The position numbers and the translations under genes are program-made. A stretch of DNA of 64,000 bases from Imperialibacter sp. EC-SDR9. GTDB taxonomy: Bacteria; Bacteroidota; Bacteroidia; Cytophagales; Cyclobacteriaceae. The stretch is taken from NCBI RefSeq assembly GCF_902498805.1, contig NZ_LR701637.1:248001-312000 (forward strand), read 5' to 3'. Below the pieces are notes generated by a model that ran no database searches, was not told the DNA's origin, and was given only the letters and a program-made list of their open reading frames with translations. Shown here piece by piece: positions 1-7,907 of the stretch. Within the stretch, counting starts at the first letter, position 1; every line of letters starts with the position of its first letter.

Positions 1-996
1 ACCGCTATAGGCTTCAAAAGGGGAGGGCCGCCTTTGGCATATCTGACACTGCTGGTTTGGATTTTGCCAGCTGTGACTATCATGACGGCGGCCGCTATCC
101 TGATCAACAGTCTACAGGTAAAAGAGCTTAGCCTTCATTTTACCCGGTTTATCCAGCCCATGGCGATAGCTTTTGTTGCTTATTCAGCCGTGCTTATCTG
201 GGGCAAGGTGGTAAAAAGCCGGACAAGCATTTTTTTAGCGATTGGATCAGCAGTAATCTCCTATTTTATCAGCTCTCCCTATTTGTTCCCCGTACTTCTG
301 CTCGCAGGTGGAGTAATCTCTTCCACCAAATACAAAAGGCACGAAAAAGAAGAGCGTCAAAAGATAAACATCGTATGGGCCAACTTTTTCCTCTGGGGAG
401 GCGTGCTGATATTTGCAGCGCTACTTGGCGCAGCTACAAAGTACCAGGCCATCACGCTGCCAATAAGGTTATTTGAGAACTTTTACCGGAACGGAAGCCT
501 CATCTTTGGCGGAGGGCAGGTACTTGTTCCCTTTCTGTATACGGAGTTTGTGGAATTCAAAAGCTACCTCAGCTCAGAGGAATTCCTTTCTGGCTACGCC
601 CTGGTACAAGCGATTCCGGGCCCTACTTTTTCTTTCAGTGCTTTTATCGGAGCTCTTACCATGCGGGAATGGGGGACAAGCGGCGAAATAATGGGTGCGG
701 TTATCGCCTCAATAGGTGTGTTTCTCCCAGGCACTTTCCTGATCTTCTTCGTATCCAGGTTTTGGGATCAGCTCAAAAAGTACCGGCCTGTAAAAGCCTC
801 GCTGGAGGGGATCAATGCCGCCAGTGCGGGCATGGTGGTAGCAGCGGCTTTTTTGCTTTACCAGCCCCTGGAGCAAAACCTCCTCAATATTCTGGTGATC
901 ATTATTACTTTTCTGGTGCTTCAGTTCACTAAAATGCCTCGCCCCATTATAATTCTTATTGGCTTTGCCCTGGGTTTTGTATTCAAAGGCCAATAA
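1..996 (+). CDS. chrA: Chromate transporter (CHR family), 5' end outside window
   Basis: Inner-membrane transporter of the CHR family, which moves chromate and possibly related oxyanions. The reading frame is open from base 1 (TAIGFKRGGPPLAYLTLL), so the true start lies upstream and only the end of the first CHR half is present. The second half is complete: the FGGGQVLVPFL segment near 495-530 is followed by the proline-rich QAIPGPTFSFSAF loop and repeated hydrophobic segments, the usual features of the long two-domain ChrA. The codon at 34 is an internal TTG, not a start. No ChrB-type regulator is visible in the window. Substrate is assigned by family only; many Bacteroidota ChrA proteins have no shown chromate role. 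Confidence 0.85.
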   Translation, partial: TAIGFKRGGPPLAYLTLLVWILPAVTIMTAAAILINSLQVKELSLHFTRFIQPMAIAFVAYSAVLIWGKVVKSRTSIFLAIGSAVISYFISSPYLFPVLLLAGGVISSTKYKRHEKEERQKINIVWANFFLWGGVLIFAALLGAATKYQAITLPIRLFENFYRNGSLIFGGGQVLVPFLYTEFVEFKSYLSSEEFLSGYALVQAIPGPTFSFSAFIGALTMREWGTSGEIMGAVIASIGVFLPGTFLIFFVSRFWDQLKKYRPVKASLEGINAASAGMVVAAAFLLYQPLEQNLLNILVIIITFLVLQFTKMPRPIIILIGFALGFVFKGQ

Positions 997-1023
997 AAAA
1001 CCCTGAGTGCTTGTACCCAGGGT
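995..1023 (-). terminator. Intrinsic terminator of the universal stress gene
   Basis: Read on the minus strand, a hairpin (1018-1023 paired with 1000-1005) lies about 30 nt past the uspA stop and is followed by six T (A run at 995-1000). It also sits just after the convergent chrA stop. Confidence 0.55.
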
Positions 1024-1052
1024 CTTCATGCCAAATAGCCTTCTATATTGTG

Positions 1053-1883
1053 TTACTCGTGAAAGGTGAGCAAAGGCACCTTGACACCCATGGCCACTTT
1101 TTTTGTAACACTGCTTTTGAAAATCTTTTCAAAAAGAGAATGCTTTCTAGGCATCATGGCAATCATGTCAGCTGAGTTTTTTTCGGCAAATTCAAAAAGC
1201 CCGGCTCTTACATCATCATTCTTTGTAGTCTCGAAAGAGTGCTTAATGTTCTTAAGAAATTTGTCGACTTTGAAGCTCTCCACCAGACGGCTAAATGGAA
1301 ATTTGTCATCCTCAGTAACATTGACGATTGTGATTTCAGCTTCGAAAAGCTCGGCAATATCCTTCAACGGACTTAGCCTTCCTATTGACTCTATCTTATT
1401 GAAGTCAGCAGCAAATACTATCTTCTTCGGTTTGAATTGTTTGGTAGTTTCAGGCACCACCAGCACTGGCACATCAGCAATTCGAATCACTTCGCTGCTT
1501 ACCCCGCCGAGCAGCTTCTCAAGCGTGTCATGACTGCCTTTTGTGCCCATCACAATCATATCAATCTTCTTGGTTTCCATCGCCGTATAAATAGCGTCAA
1601 TGGTGAAAGATATATACGCTCTATGATCATGCTTAACATCCTTCAACCCTGGAATTTCTTCATCCAAAGCGTCGAATTTCTTGTCTATTTCCTCCTCGTA
1701 CTCTTCCAGCATTGGTTCAATAATGGCCTGGCCGCCGATGTCCATATGCGGCGTTGGCACATGAATGGCATTGATAAGGTGGATTTTAGCACCTAGCTTC
1801 TTGCTAAGGTCTACTGCAATTCTAACAGCATTCTTCGAACACGGAGAGAAGTCTGTCGGTACAAGTATGTTTTTGATGTTCAT
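1053..1883 (-). CDS. Universal stress protein, tandem UspA domains
   Basis: Cytoplasmic stress protein of 276 residues with two Usp domains. The N-terminal one begins NILVPTDFSPCSKNAVRIA and holds a nucleotide-binding-like stretch VMGTKGSHDTLEKLLGGVSSEVI (about residues 110-135). The C-terminal copy starts near KKIVFAADFNK (about 155) and lacks the clear GxxG-S/T signature, as is common in tandem proteins. Usp proteins bind ATP or AMP and respond to starvation, oxidative or respiratory stress. ATG at 1881-1883. An inverted repeat at 1970-1983 lies about 90 bp upstream and may bind a regulator. It converges on chrA, with a shared hairpin between them. Confidence 0.9.
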   Translation of the reverse strand: MNIKNILVPTDFSPCSKNAVRIAVDLSKKLGAKIHLINAIHVPTPHMDIGGQAIIEPMLEEYEEEIDKKFDALDEEIPGLKDVKHDHRAYISFTIDAIYTAMETKKIDMIVMGTKGSHDTLEKLLGGVSSEVIRIADVPVLVVPETTKQFKPKKIVFAADFNKIESIGRLSPLKDIAELFEAEITIVNVTEDDKFPFSRLVESFKVDKFLKNIKHSFETTKNDDVRAGLFEFAEKNSADMIAMMPRKHSLFEKIFKSSVTKKVAMGVKVPLLTFHE

Positions 1884-1969
1884 GTCTTTGTAGGATTACA
1901 AGGTTGCTAATTAAAAGTAAACTTAAAGCTTCCCAATTCCCCCTGACATGACCTCAATATTCAGAAAAC

Positions 1970-1983
1970 CTGACATTGGTCAG
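1970..1983. promoter_or_regulatory. Crp/Fnr-like inverted repeat upstream of uspA
   Basis: CTGAC-N4-GTCAG is a perfect 5-bp inverted repeat with a 4-bp spacer, the spacing of Crp/Fnr-type sites (TTGAC/T-N4-G/ATCAA). A partial second copy (CTGACATGACC) begins at 1943. Both lie between the uspA start and the next gene. Which regulator binds is not known. Confidence 0.3.
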
Positions 1984-2004
1984 TTTGTGTTAACCCAATA
2001 ACGT

Positions 2005-2922
2005 CTATTCCTCACTTTTTCTTCGGTAGAAATAGAGGTGCTGAGAGTCATGGAAACCTTTTCCTTCACTTAGCGTGACGTAGTCACGGCCGCTTGTTGT
2101 AAACGCAACGGCCTCACCCTGTGGCTCCGGTTGGTACGGAAGTCTGTGAGGGTTCGTCATGATCGCTTCCAGCCAGGGAACGCCGGGCTCCTTCTTCCAG
2201 TAAAATATCGATTCGTAGTTTTTAAGTAAAAGCTCCTGTCCATCTGGCGATATGTCTCCCGACACAATCATCCAGAACGGGATGCCACCCACCTTGTGCA
2301 GCACATAGGGTTCGGGGGTCTGCTCCGCAAAAGGCCAATGATAGACAATAACATTGTCCCCTCTTTTAGATATAATGATGATGTCACGGTTGGTGGGGTC
2401 GACCAGCAAGGTTTCTGCATCCCGTGAGCCATCAGGGTATTGAAATTGATACGTTGAAAAGTCGCTGATGCTGAGAGATTGAATCTCTCCCGCCATATTC
2501 AATTCTGGTTCGGGAAACGAATAGATGGAGTAATTGCCATAAACAGCTCTATTGTCCCCTATTTCACCTACGTAAAGCAAATAGGCCCCGTCCTGCCCTG
2601 GACCAATGGCGATATCCTCCCAGTCACGGTTGATAAGCCCCTCCAATCTAATTTCGGCTTTGAGCTGGGCCAGGCTGTCGATCAGGTAAACGGAAGGACT
2701 GCCGCCACTATCGTTGTGCACCCAATAAAAGCCGGGGTATCTCTGACTAGCCACTATCCCTGAAATTTCATCGAGGCTACTTTCTTTTATGATTCCCATT
2801 GAAGCAGCCGCCTCGAAGGGTGCTCTCGCTTTTTCCTCAGCATAGTCATTCTTGTCGCTTTTGCCATGGCAGGCTACCAAAACAATAAAGCAAAGGGTGT
2901 AAAAAGCAATTCTAATTGACAT
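2005..2922 (-). CDS. Lipoprotein, probable beta-propeller
   Basis: Protein of 305 residues with an N-terminal hydrophobic stretch and lipobox ending in Cys (FIVLVAC), so an outer-membrane or periplasmic lipoprotein. The body has recurring short segments such as ISGIVASQRYPGFYWVHNDSGG, DWEDIAIGPGQ and VGEIGDNRAVYG that resemble blades of secreted beta-propellers of the SMP-30/NHL or phytase-like type. I do not recognise a named family and see no clear catalytic signature. The frame opens at a TTG at 2925, but the adjacent ATG at 2922 is the better start. It stands alone, downstream of tRNA-Val. Confidence 0.75.
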   Translation of the reverse strand: MSIRIAFYTLCFIVLVACHGKSDKNDYAEEKARAPFEAAASMGIIKESSLDEISGIVASQRYPGFYWVHNDSGGSPSVYLIDSLAQLKAEIRLEGLINRDWEDIAIGPGQDGAYLLYVGEIGDNRAVYGNYSIYSFPEPELNMAGEIQSLSISDFSTYQFQYPDGSRDAETLLVDPTNRDIIIISKRGDNVIVYHWPFAEQTPEPYVLHKVGGIPFWMIVSGDISPDGQELLLKNYESIFYWKKEPGVPWLEAIMTNPHRLPYQPEPQGEAVAFTTSGRDYVTLSEGKGFHDSQHLYFYRRKSEE

Positions 2923-2995
2923 CAAAAGTCTTGTTTTGAGGGGCGGGGTAGAAACTATGTATTCAGGAAGGCCGGGTTGTTACCGGCTGCATTGG

Positions 2996-3070
2996 TGGGA
3001 AGTACAGGACTCGAACCTGCGACCCCCGCCCTGTCAAGGCGGTGCTCTAAACCAACTGAGCTAACTTCCC
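2996..3070 (-). tRNA. tRNA-Val (anticodon GAC)
   Basis: Minus-strand cloverleaf. The acceptor GGGAAGT at 3070-3064 pairs with ACTTCCC, with D arm GCTC, anticodon stem CCGCC/GGCGG, seven-base loop TTGACAG giving anticodon GAC, and T arm with GTTCGAG. Discriminator A at 2996. The next three bases (2995-2993) read CCA, so the 3' CCA appears to be encoded. Confidence 0.93.
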
Positions 3071-3112
3071 AAAATGAACCATCGAAGCAGCAACGTGCGA
3101 CTTGCTAGCCAG

Positions 3113-3144
3113 CAAAGTTTGAGAAACAATTCGAAATAAACAAA
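3113..3144 (-). promoter_or_regulatory. Probable promoter of tRNA-Val
   Basis: On the minus strand TTTG (3144-3141), a 20-bp spacer and AAACTTTG (3120-3113) give one mismatch to the Bacteroidota consensus TTTG-N19-TAnnTTTG. It lies about 42 bp before the tRNA 5' end. Confidence 0.4.
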
Positions 3145-3165
3145 GGCTTAAATGGGGAGGTAAGC

Positions 3166-3318
3166 TTAGCAAGTGCTAAAAAAGTCGGTCGCTGCCTTGA
3201 TGATGGGCTTCTCGAAAATGGCAGCAATGCCTACCACCACACCCACGACTAAGGCCGCAATAGTCAATGTATTGCGAACCCTTGCGGGTAGCTCTTTTGG
3301 GCTGGTAAAATACTTCAT
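3166..3318 (-). CDS. Small single-pass membrane protein (50 aa)
   Basis: A short frame MKYFTSPKELPARVRNTLTI... of 50 codons with ATG at 3318 and TAA at 3168-3166. Residues about 16-35 (TLTIAALVVGVVVGIAAIFE) form one clear membrane helix, flanked by a basic N-terminus and an amphipathic C-terminal tail. An in-frame GTG lies 15 nt upstream. It follows the DUF1573 terminator and precedes tRNA-Val on the same strand. No family recognised. The overlapping plus-strand frame (3173-3391) looks like a shadow. Coding status is inferred from composition only. Confidence 0.5.
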   Translation of the reverse strand: MKYFTSPKELPARVRNTLTIAALVVGVVVGIAAIFEKPIIKAATDFFSTC

Positions 3319-3358
3319 GGTCTGCCTTTTCACCGTCTGCTCTTTTCTGTGTCAGGTT

Positions 3359-3409
3359 AAAAAATGGGAAGGGTATAGGGCTGAAACATAAATCAGCCCC
3401 AACACCCTT
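3359..3409 (-). terminator. Terminator after the DUF1573 gene
   Basis: Two-tier hairpin: GGGCTGA (3378-3384) pairs with TCAGCCC (3393-3399), extended by AAGGGT (3369-3374) with ACCCTT (3404-3409). Read on the minus strand it is followed by six T (A run 3359-3364). It starts 7 nt after the DUF1573 stop. Confidence 0.7.
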
Positions 3410-3415
3410 ATATCA

Positions 3416-3796
3416 CTATTCTACTACTTCTCCTTTAATGGTCAGCACAATAGGAGCTTCGGAGCCACTGTGATAAACGCTCACAGTCTTACTAAAAGCC
3501 CCTGTCTTTGCAGCATTATAAGTAGCTTTCACAAACCCTTCACTACCCTCGCCAATACTACCTTTCGTGTAGTCCGTTACAGTGCACCCACAAGATGCCG
3601 TCACCTTGGTGATGGTAATTGACTCGCTGGATGGGTTCGTAAAGTCAAAGTTGTGGCTTGCCGGCGCACCCTTCGCAATCTTGCCAAAGTCGTAAGTCAT
3701 TGCCTTGAATGACAATGACTCGGCGGCAGGACGAAAGCTTGAAAGAGCAATAAAGGCGACGAAGAGCCCTGCTAGTGCAACAATGTTCTTTTTCAT
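3416..3796 (-). CDS. DUF1573 domain secreted protein
   Basis: Exported protein of 126 residues. An N-terminal signal peptide (MKKNIVALAGLFVAFIALSSF, cleavage near residue 20-26) precedes one DUF1573 domain, an Ig-like/ASPM-SPD-2-Hydin-type beta-sandwich. It shows the typical YDFGKIAKG start, the conserved ITKVTASCGCTV with a Cys-Gly-Cys pair, and a final VLTIKGEVVE strand. The family is very common in Bacteroidota and mostly uncharacterised. The function remains unknown. It is transcribed away from the two-component system, from a shared 142-bp intergenic region. Confidence 0.85.
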   Translation of the reverse strand: MKKNIVALAGLFVAFIALSSFRPAAESLSFKAMTYDFGKIAKGAPASHNFDFTNPSSESITITKVTASCGCTVTDYTKGSIGEGSEGFVKATYNAAKTGAFSKTVSVYHSGSEAPIVLTIKGEVVE

Positions 3797-3938
3797 AATT
3801 AATGTGTTTTAGTGAAAAAATAAATAACGATTCAAATGTCCGTACTGAAACTTTAAAAGGCTGTTAATGAAAGCATAACAAGTGTTAATGAAATGTTAAT
3901 GGCACACTGTTCATCAATGGATTGTTTAATTTTGAATC

Positions 3939-5207
3939 ATGAGGACTCGTTCAATCAGGCTTATCACCTCACTCGGAGCACTCTCAGTAGCCGGAGTTCT
4001 GCTGATTCAATTTCTTTGGATCAGGCAGGCCTACATTGCTGAGTCCAGAACTTTCGACCATAATCTTCATCTCGCACTACGCAATGTTGTGGAGTCGCTG
4101 TGCCAAACCGATGGCTTAGATGTGCCGGCCTACAATCCCATTGAGCAGATATCGGCTAATTATTATATCGTACGAACTTCACAGGTATTACAGCCCCAAA
4201 CCCTGGAATACTTCCTGACCGCCGAATTGAACAAGCGGAATATTTTCACCGATTTTGAGTATGGCATATACGATTGCCAGTCGCAACTCATGGTTTATGG
4301 AAATCAGGTTTCAGAAAACAAAGGGAAGTTGGTCAAGGCAAGCTTCCCCTCGCTAAAAGAAGACCAGTATTATTTCGGGGTGCTGTTTCCTTCAAGACAA
4401 GGGTACCTTCTGGGCAGAATGGACTTTCTGGTGTACTCTTCGGGAGGGTTACTGCTTGTGATAGGGTTCTTTGCCTACGCCATGGTGGTAATGGCAAGGC
4501 AAAAAAGACTCTCAGAAATACAGCGGGATTTTATCAACAACATGACCCATGAGTTCAAGACTCCCTTGTCGACCATTAAGCTGTCGGCAGAAGTAATCCG
4601 GTCGGCCAACGAAAAGGACTCGAAAGAACGGCTTCACAAATACGCTTCTTTGATCGAAAAAGAGGCCGACAGATTGCAAAGCCATGTGGAAGAGGTGTTG
4701 CAGATAGCCCTGGTAGAAAAAAACAAACTGCAATTACACATGCAGCTACAGTCAGTGGCTGACCTGCTAGAGGAGTTTGACCAGACGGCCCGGGAAAAAG
4801 TGCAAGTTGCTGGCGGGAAATGGCAACTGGAATGCCATTGCCATGGCAGCAAAATAAAAACTGACACCCTCCACTTTCAAAATGTGCTGGGCAATTTGCT
4901 CGACAACTCCATCAAATATTCGGAGGGTGCCCCCGTCATCAGCCTGGATATTACCGACACTGGCCACGAGGTGCTCCTTACATTTAAGGACGAGGGTAGG
5001 GGCATTCCTGCTCAATCGCTGAAACACGTTTTCAAGAAATTTTACCGGGTGCCATCCGGAGATGTGCAGGATGTTTCAGGTTTTGGATTGGGCTTGTTTT
5101 ATGTAAAGCAAATCGTCAAAGCCCATAACGGTGACATTACAGTAAGTTCAACGCCCGGAAGGGGAACCGCCTTTCGAATCAAAATCCCAGCAGTTCATGA
5201 AAAATAG
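3939..5207 (+). CDS. Membrane sensor histidine kinase (RprX-like)
   Basis: Inner-membrane histidine kinase of 422 residues. TM helix 1 (about 9-29), a periplasmic sensor segment of about 130 residues, and TM helix 2 (about 162-185) lead directly into HisKA with the phospho-acceptor His in FINNMTHEFKTPLSTI. The ATPase domain follows, with N box NVLGNLLDNSIKYS, G1 DEGRGIP and G2 GFGLGLFY. No HAMP domain is evident. Its last 11 bases overlap the response regulator gene, so the two are translationally coupled. It resembles the RprX/RprY pair of Bacteroidota, but the signal is unknown. A TAATTTTG match to the -7 element lies at 3927-3934, only a few bases before the ATG. Confidence 0.88.
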   Translation: MRTRSIRLITSLGALSVAGVLLIQFLWIRQAYIAESRTFDHNLHLALRNVVESLCQTDGLDVPAYNPIEQISANYYIVRTSQVLQPQTLEYFLTAELNKRNIFTDFEYGIYDCQSQLMVYGNQVSENKGKLVKASFPSLKEDQYYFGVLFPSRQGYLLGRMDFLVYSSGGLLLVIGFFAYAMVVMARQKRLSEIQRDFINNMTHEFKTPLSTIKLSAEVIRSANEKDSKERLHKYASLIEKEADRLQSHVEEVLQIALVEKNKLQLHMQLQSVADLLEEFDQTAREKVQVAGGKWQLECHCHGSKIKTDTLHFQNVLGNLLDNSIKYSEGAPVISLDITDTGHEVLLTFKDEGRGIPAQSLKHVFKKFYRVPSGDVQDVSGFGLGLFYVKQIVKAHNGDITVSSTPGRGTAFRIKIPAVHEK

Positions 5208-5889
5208 GCCAAAACTGCTACTGGTAGAGGATGACCCAAGCCTGGGCTTTGTGCTGAAGGACAACCTGGAGCAAGGTGGCTATGAGGTGGTTCATGCCAC
5301 AAACGGACTGGATGCTCAGAAATTTTTTAAAGCCAACACTTTCGACCTGTGCCTTCTGGACATTATGTTGCCAAAAGTAGACGGGTTTACATTGGCTAAG
5401 AGCATCCGGGCAACCAATTCATCTGTTCCAATCCTTTTCATCACTGCCCGCTCGCTTCAGGAAGACAAGCTGAAGGGCTTCTCCATTGGAGCAGACGACT
5501 ACATCACGAAGCCATTTAGTATGGAGGAGTTGCTTTTTCGTGTAGCAGTGTTTGTAAAAAGAACCACGCCTGCTGAGGAAAAGCCAACTTCTCAGCTATT
5601 GGCCATTGGCGAGTATACACTCAACACCGACACGCTCCGCTTGCATTTCAAAGATGGCGAAACCAAGCTCACAAGAAGAGAAAATGACTTGCTTTTCATG
5701 CTGGTGTGTCGCAAGAATCAGCTAGTGAAAAGAGACGAAATTCTTTTGCAGCTTTGGGGCGACGACGACTATTTCGCCGGAAGAAGTCTTGACGTTTTTG
5801 TGTCACGTCTCAGAAAGTATCTCAGGCACGATCCGAATGTTCAAATTGAAAACCATCATAGCGTCGGTTTTCAGCTTAGAGTAAAATAA
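5197..5889 (+). CDS. OmpR/PhoB-family response regulator (RprY-like)
   Basis: DNA-binding response regulator of 230 residues and partner of the kinase it overlaps by 11 bp. Receiver domain: acidic pair VEDDPS (about residues 9-14), phospho-accepting Asp in LLDIMLPKVDG, Thr in FITARS and Lys in TKPF. The C-terminal winged helix runs from about 130 (LTRRENDLLFMLVCRKNQ) to the end, with recognition segment SLDVFVSRLRKYL. ATG at 5197 lies inside the kinase reading frame. It converges with the CocE-type hydrolase with only 11 bp between stops. Targets are not evident. Confidence 0.92.
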   Translation: MKNRPKLLLVEDDPSLGFVLKDNLEQGGYEVVHATNGLDAQKFFKANTFDLCLLDIMLPKVDGFTLAKSIRATNSSVPILFITARSLQEDKLKGFSIGADDYITKPFSMEELLFRVAVFVKRTTPAEEKPTSQLLAIGEYTLNTDTLRLHFKDGETKLTRRENDLLFMLVCRKNQLVKRDEILLQLWGDDDYFAGRSLDVFVSRLRKYLRHDPNVQIENHHSVGFQLRVK

Positions 5890-5900
5890 AAGCGCAGTCA

Positions 5901-7655
5901 CTACTTTTTCACTGTTGGCAAGATCAATTTCGAGGCATTCTTACCACCCACATGGACTTTATTGACAGCCGGAATCAGGTTTGCTTCCGTGGCAATGTTC
6001 GTTCCTGTGTTCGGGTTCGGGTCATAGTGCGGAAAGCTGCTGCTGGTAATGTACAGTCTGATGCGATGCCCGGCTTTAAACAAATTAGCCGTAGCCATAT
6101 TATCGATAGATATCGGATAAACCTTCTCCGGCTCCATCAACACCTGCCTCTCAAGCCCTTCCCGGTAGCGCATCCTTAAATAGCCAGCATCCAGCCCACT
6201 CAGGTTAATTGACTTGCCGTCGGGATAGACATCGCACAGCACTATATGAAAATCTGTGTCCTTCGCTGAGGAGCTTACTTCCAAAGCGGCCTCTACCAGG
6301 CCAACTACTTCAATGTCCTCCTCCAAAACTTCGGAAGTAAAGACCAACACATCCTCCCGGGCTTCGATTTCTCTTTGGTCGAAGGGATAGCTTTTTTCGA
6401 AACTTTTATCATACACGGGATTATTTGGATCAAAGGTGTAAGACATGGTTTTCGCCTTTTTTGAAAGCTGCAATACAAGCTTCCCACTTTTGTTGTCGGC
6501 ACCAGCTGCCAAATAAAACGTGGTGCTTTCGATATTGGGTACGGGCCAGTCGCTAAACGTTTTCCATTCATTAGCGCCCATCACAAAAACACTCACAGGG
6601 TCAGGCATGGGAGCCTCCTCTTTTTTTAAGTGAATGGTGAACCAGTCGATCAAAACCCTGTCGAAGTCGAAACCCGCCGACGGCCCAAAGTCGACCTCTC
6701 CAAAATTTGTCTTCCTCACGGTTATCGATGTGTGGTTCCATGGGCCAAGAATCAGTGTGGTGTTTTCTCTCGCCATGGCGGTAGCGGCTTTTGTTTTCAT
6801 TTCCTGAAAAGCCTGAATAGCGCCGAGGGGCCCATAGGCAGCATCGTACCAGCCACTGAGTAGCAAGGCAGGTGCCTGCATTTTCCCAAAGTCTTTTTCT
6901 ACCGAGGCAAAGTCCCACCAGTCTGACTTGTCAGGGTGCGAGAGCCAGTCGTAGTAATATGGCGCATATTTTTTCAGCAGCGGCATGTCGGACAACGGCC
7001 TGTGTTTGTACCAACTTTCTCTTTCTTTCACCCAGTCGTCATATGCCTCCCCGTCATGCCAGGGGCCCGAGGTATCATTGGCTTTTTTACGAAGGTCAGG
7101 GACTATGAACGGCATAAACCAATCAAGCCAGGGCATTGAAAAAGCTCCGCCGAAATAATAAAAATAGTGGCTATTGATCGGGGTCATGTCGGGTGCCGCA
7201 GCTTTAAGCGCCTCGGGTGCCTCTGACAATGCCAGCCACTGAACAATACCTGGATAGGATCCTCCATATGTACCAACTCTTCCGTTCACATAGGGCTGTT
7301 TGCCCACCCATTCTATTAAATCATAGCCATCGGGCCGCTCCTGATGATAAGCTCTGAATTCCCCCTCGCTCCCGAAACGCCCCCTAACGTCCACCAGAAA
7401 AACGGCAAACCCTTCTTTTGCTGCAGCAAGGGGAAACATGGCGTAACCATCATACTCATCTTTGCCATAGGGCGTCCTGTACACAATGGCGGGAAATCTA
7501 CCTTTTCCTGCTGGCTTATACAGAATAGCCTCCAGGCTAACGCCGTCCCTCATGGGAATTCTGACCACTTCCCGTTGAATGTTCCATGCTTGCGGCTGAG
7601 CCACCAGTGGGATTGCTAAAAAACTGAGGAGAAAAGAAAAAATCAATGCTTTCAT
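5901..7655 (-). CDS. Secreted CocE/NonD family hydrolase (X-Pro dipeptidyl-peptidase-like)
   Basis: Exported alpha/beta-hydrolase of 584 residues. The signal peptide is MKALIFSFLLSFLAIPLVAQ. I place the start at ATG 7655 because the upstream ATG at 7676 would add seven residues before it. Catalytic Ser sits in GGSYPGIVQW; the Asp is probably in GWYDAAYGPLG and the His in LGPWNHTSI. A C-terminal jelly-roll domain (from about residue 340, YPFDQREIEA onward) matches the X-Pro peptidase S15/CocE layout. Members are peptidases, acylases or ester hydrolases acting on peptides, glutaryl-beta-lactams or cocaine. The substrate here cannot be told, but the export signal suggests peptide scavenging in the periplasm. 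Confidence 0.87.
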   Translation of the reverse strand: MKALIFSFLLSFLAIPLVAQPQAWNIQREVVRIPMRDGVSLEAILYKPAGKGRFPAIVYRTPYGKDEYDGYAMFPLAAAKEGFAVFLVDVRGRFGSEGEFRAYHQERPDGYDLIEWVGKQPYVNGRVGTYGGSYPGIVQWLALSEAPEALKAAAPDMTPINSHYFYYFGGAFSMPWLDWFMPFIVPDLRKKANDTSGPWHDGEAYDDWVKERESWYKHRPLSDMPLLKKYAPYYYDWLSHPDKSDWWDFASVEKDFGKMQAPALLLSGWYDAAYGPLGAIQAFQEMKTKAATAMARENTTLILGPWNHTSITVRKTNFGEVDFGPSAGFDFDRVLIDWFTIHLKKEEAPMPDPVSVFVMGANEWKTFSDWPVPNIESTTFYLAAGADNKSGKLVLQLSKKAKTMSYTFDPNNPVYDKSFEKSYPFDQREIEAREDVLVFTSEVLEEDIEVVGLVEAALEVSSSAKDTDFHIVLCDVYPDGKSINLSGLDAGYLRMRYREGLERQVLMEPEKVYPISIDNMATANLFKAGHRIRLYITSSSFPHYDPNPNTGTNIATEANLIPAVNKVHVGGKNASKLILPTVKK

Positions 7656-7742
7656 CGCACAATGGGTTAAGGTCATGTCAATTAAATCATTGAAACTGGA
7701 AAGGAAAAATGATACTTAACTCGTTGGGAAAAAATGGGGTAT

Positions 7743-7764
7743 AAAAAAAGCCCTCACTGAGGGC
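7743..7764 (-). terminator. Terminator of tRNA-His
   Basis: GCCCTC (7750-7755) and GAGGGC (7759-7764) form a tight stem with a 3-base loop. On the minus strand the hairpin is followed by seven T (A run 7743-7749), 17 nt after the tRNA 3' end. Confidence 0.85.
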
Positions 7765-7780
7765 TTCTTCATTTCACAAG

Positions 7781-7855
7781 GGTGGAAGACCGGGTTCGAA
7801 CCGGCGACCTCCTGAACCACAATCAGGCGCTCTAACCAGCTGAGCTACAACCACC
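7781..7855 (-). tRNA. tRNA-His (anticodon GTG)
   Basis: Minus-strand tRNA with an extra G-1 at 7855, as expected for tRNA-His. D arm GCTC...GAGC, anticodon stem CCTGA/TCAGG with loop TTGTGGT (anticodon GTG), T arm GCCGG-TTCGAAC-CCGGT. Acceptor GTGGTTG faces CTTCCAC, so positions 5-68 and 6-67 read as two adjacent U-U mismatches. Discriminator C at 7781. CCA is not encoded. Confidence 0.92.
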
Positions 7856-7872
7856 ATGTAATTTTGGGACTG

Positions 7873-7903
7873 CAAAGTTAATGGCATTCATCAATTTTGC
7901 AAA
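7873..7903 (-). promoter_or_regulatory. Consensus promoter of tRNA-His
   Basis: On the minus strand TTTG (7903-7900), exactly 19 bp, then TAACTTTG (7880-7873): a complete match to the Bacteroidota sigma-A consensus TTTG-N19-TAnnTTTG. It lies 17 bp before the tRNA 5' end and just after the pyrC stop. Confidence 0.85.
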
Positions 7904-7907
7904 GCAC

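Noticed and set aside
3173-3391. 72-codon plus-strand frame
   Set aside because: Antisense to the better-looking 50-residue membrane protein frame and to the DUF1573 terminator.
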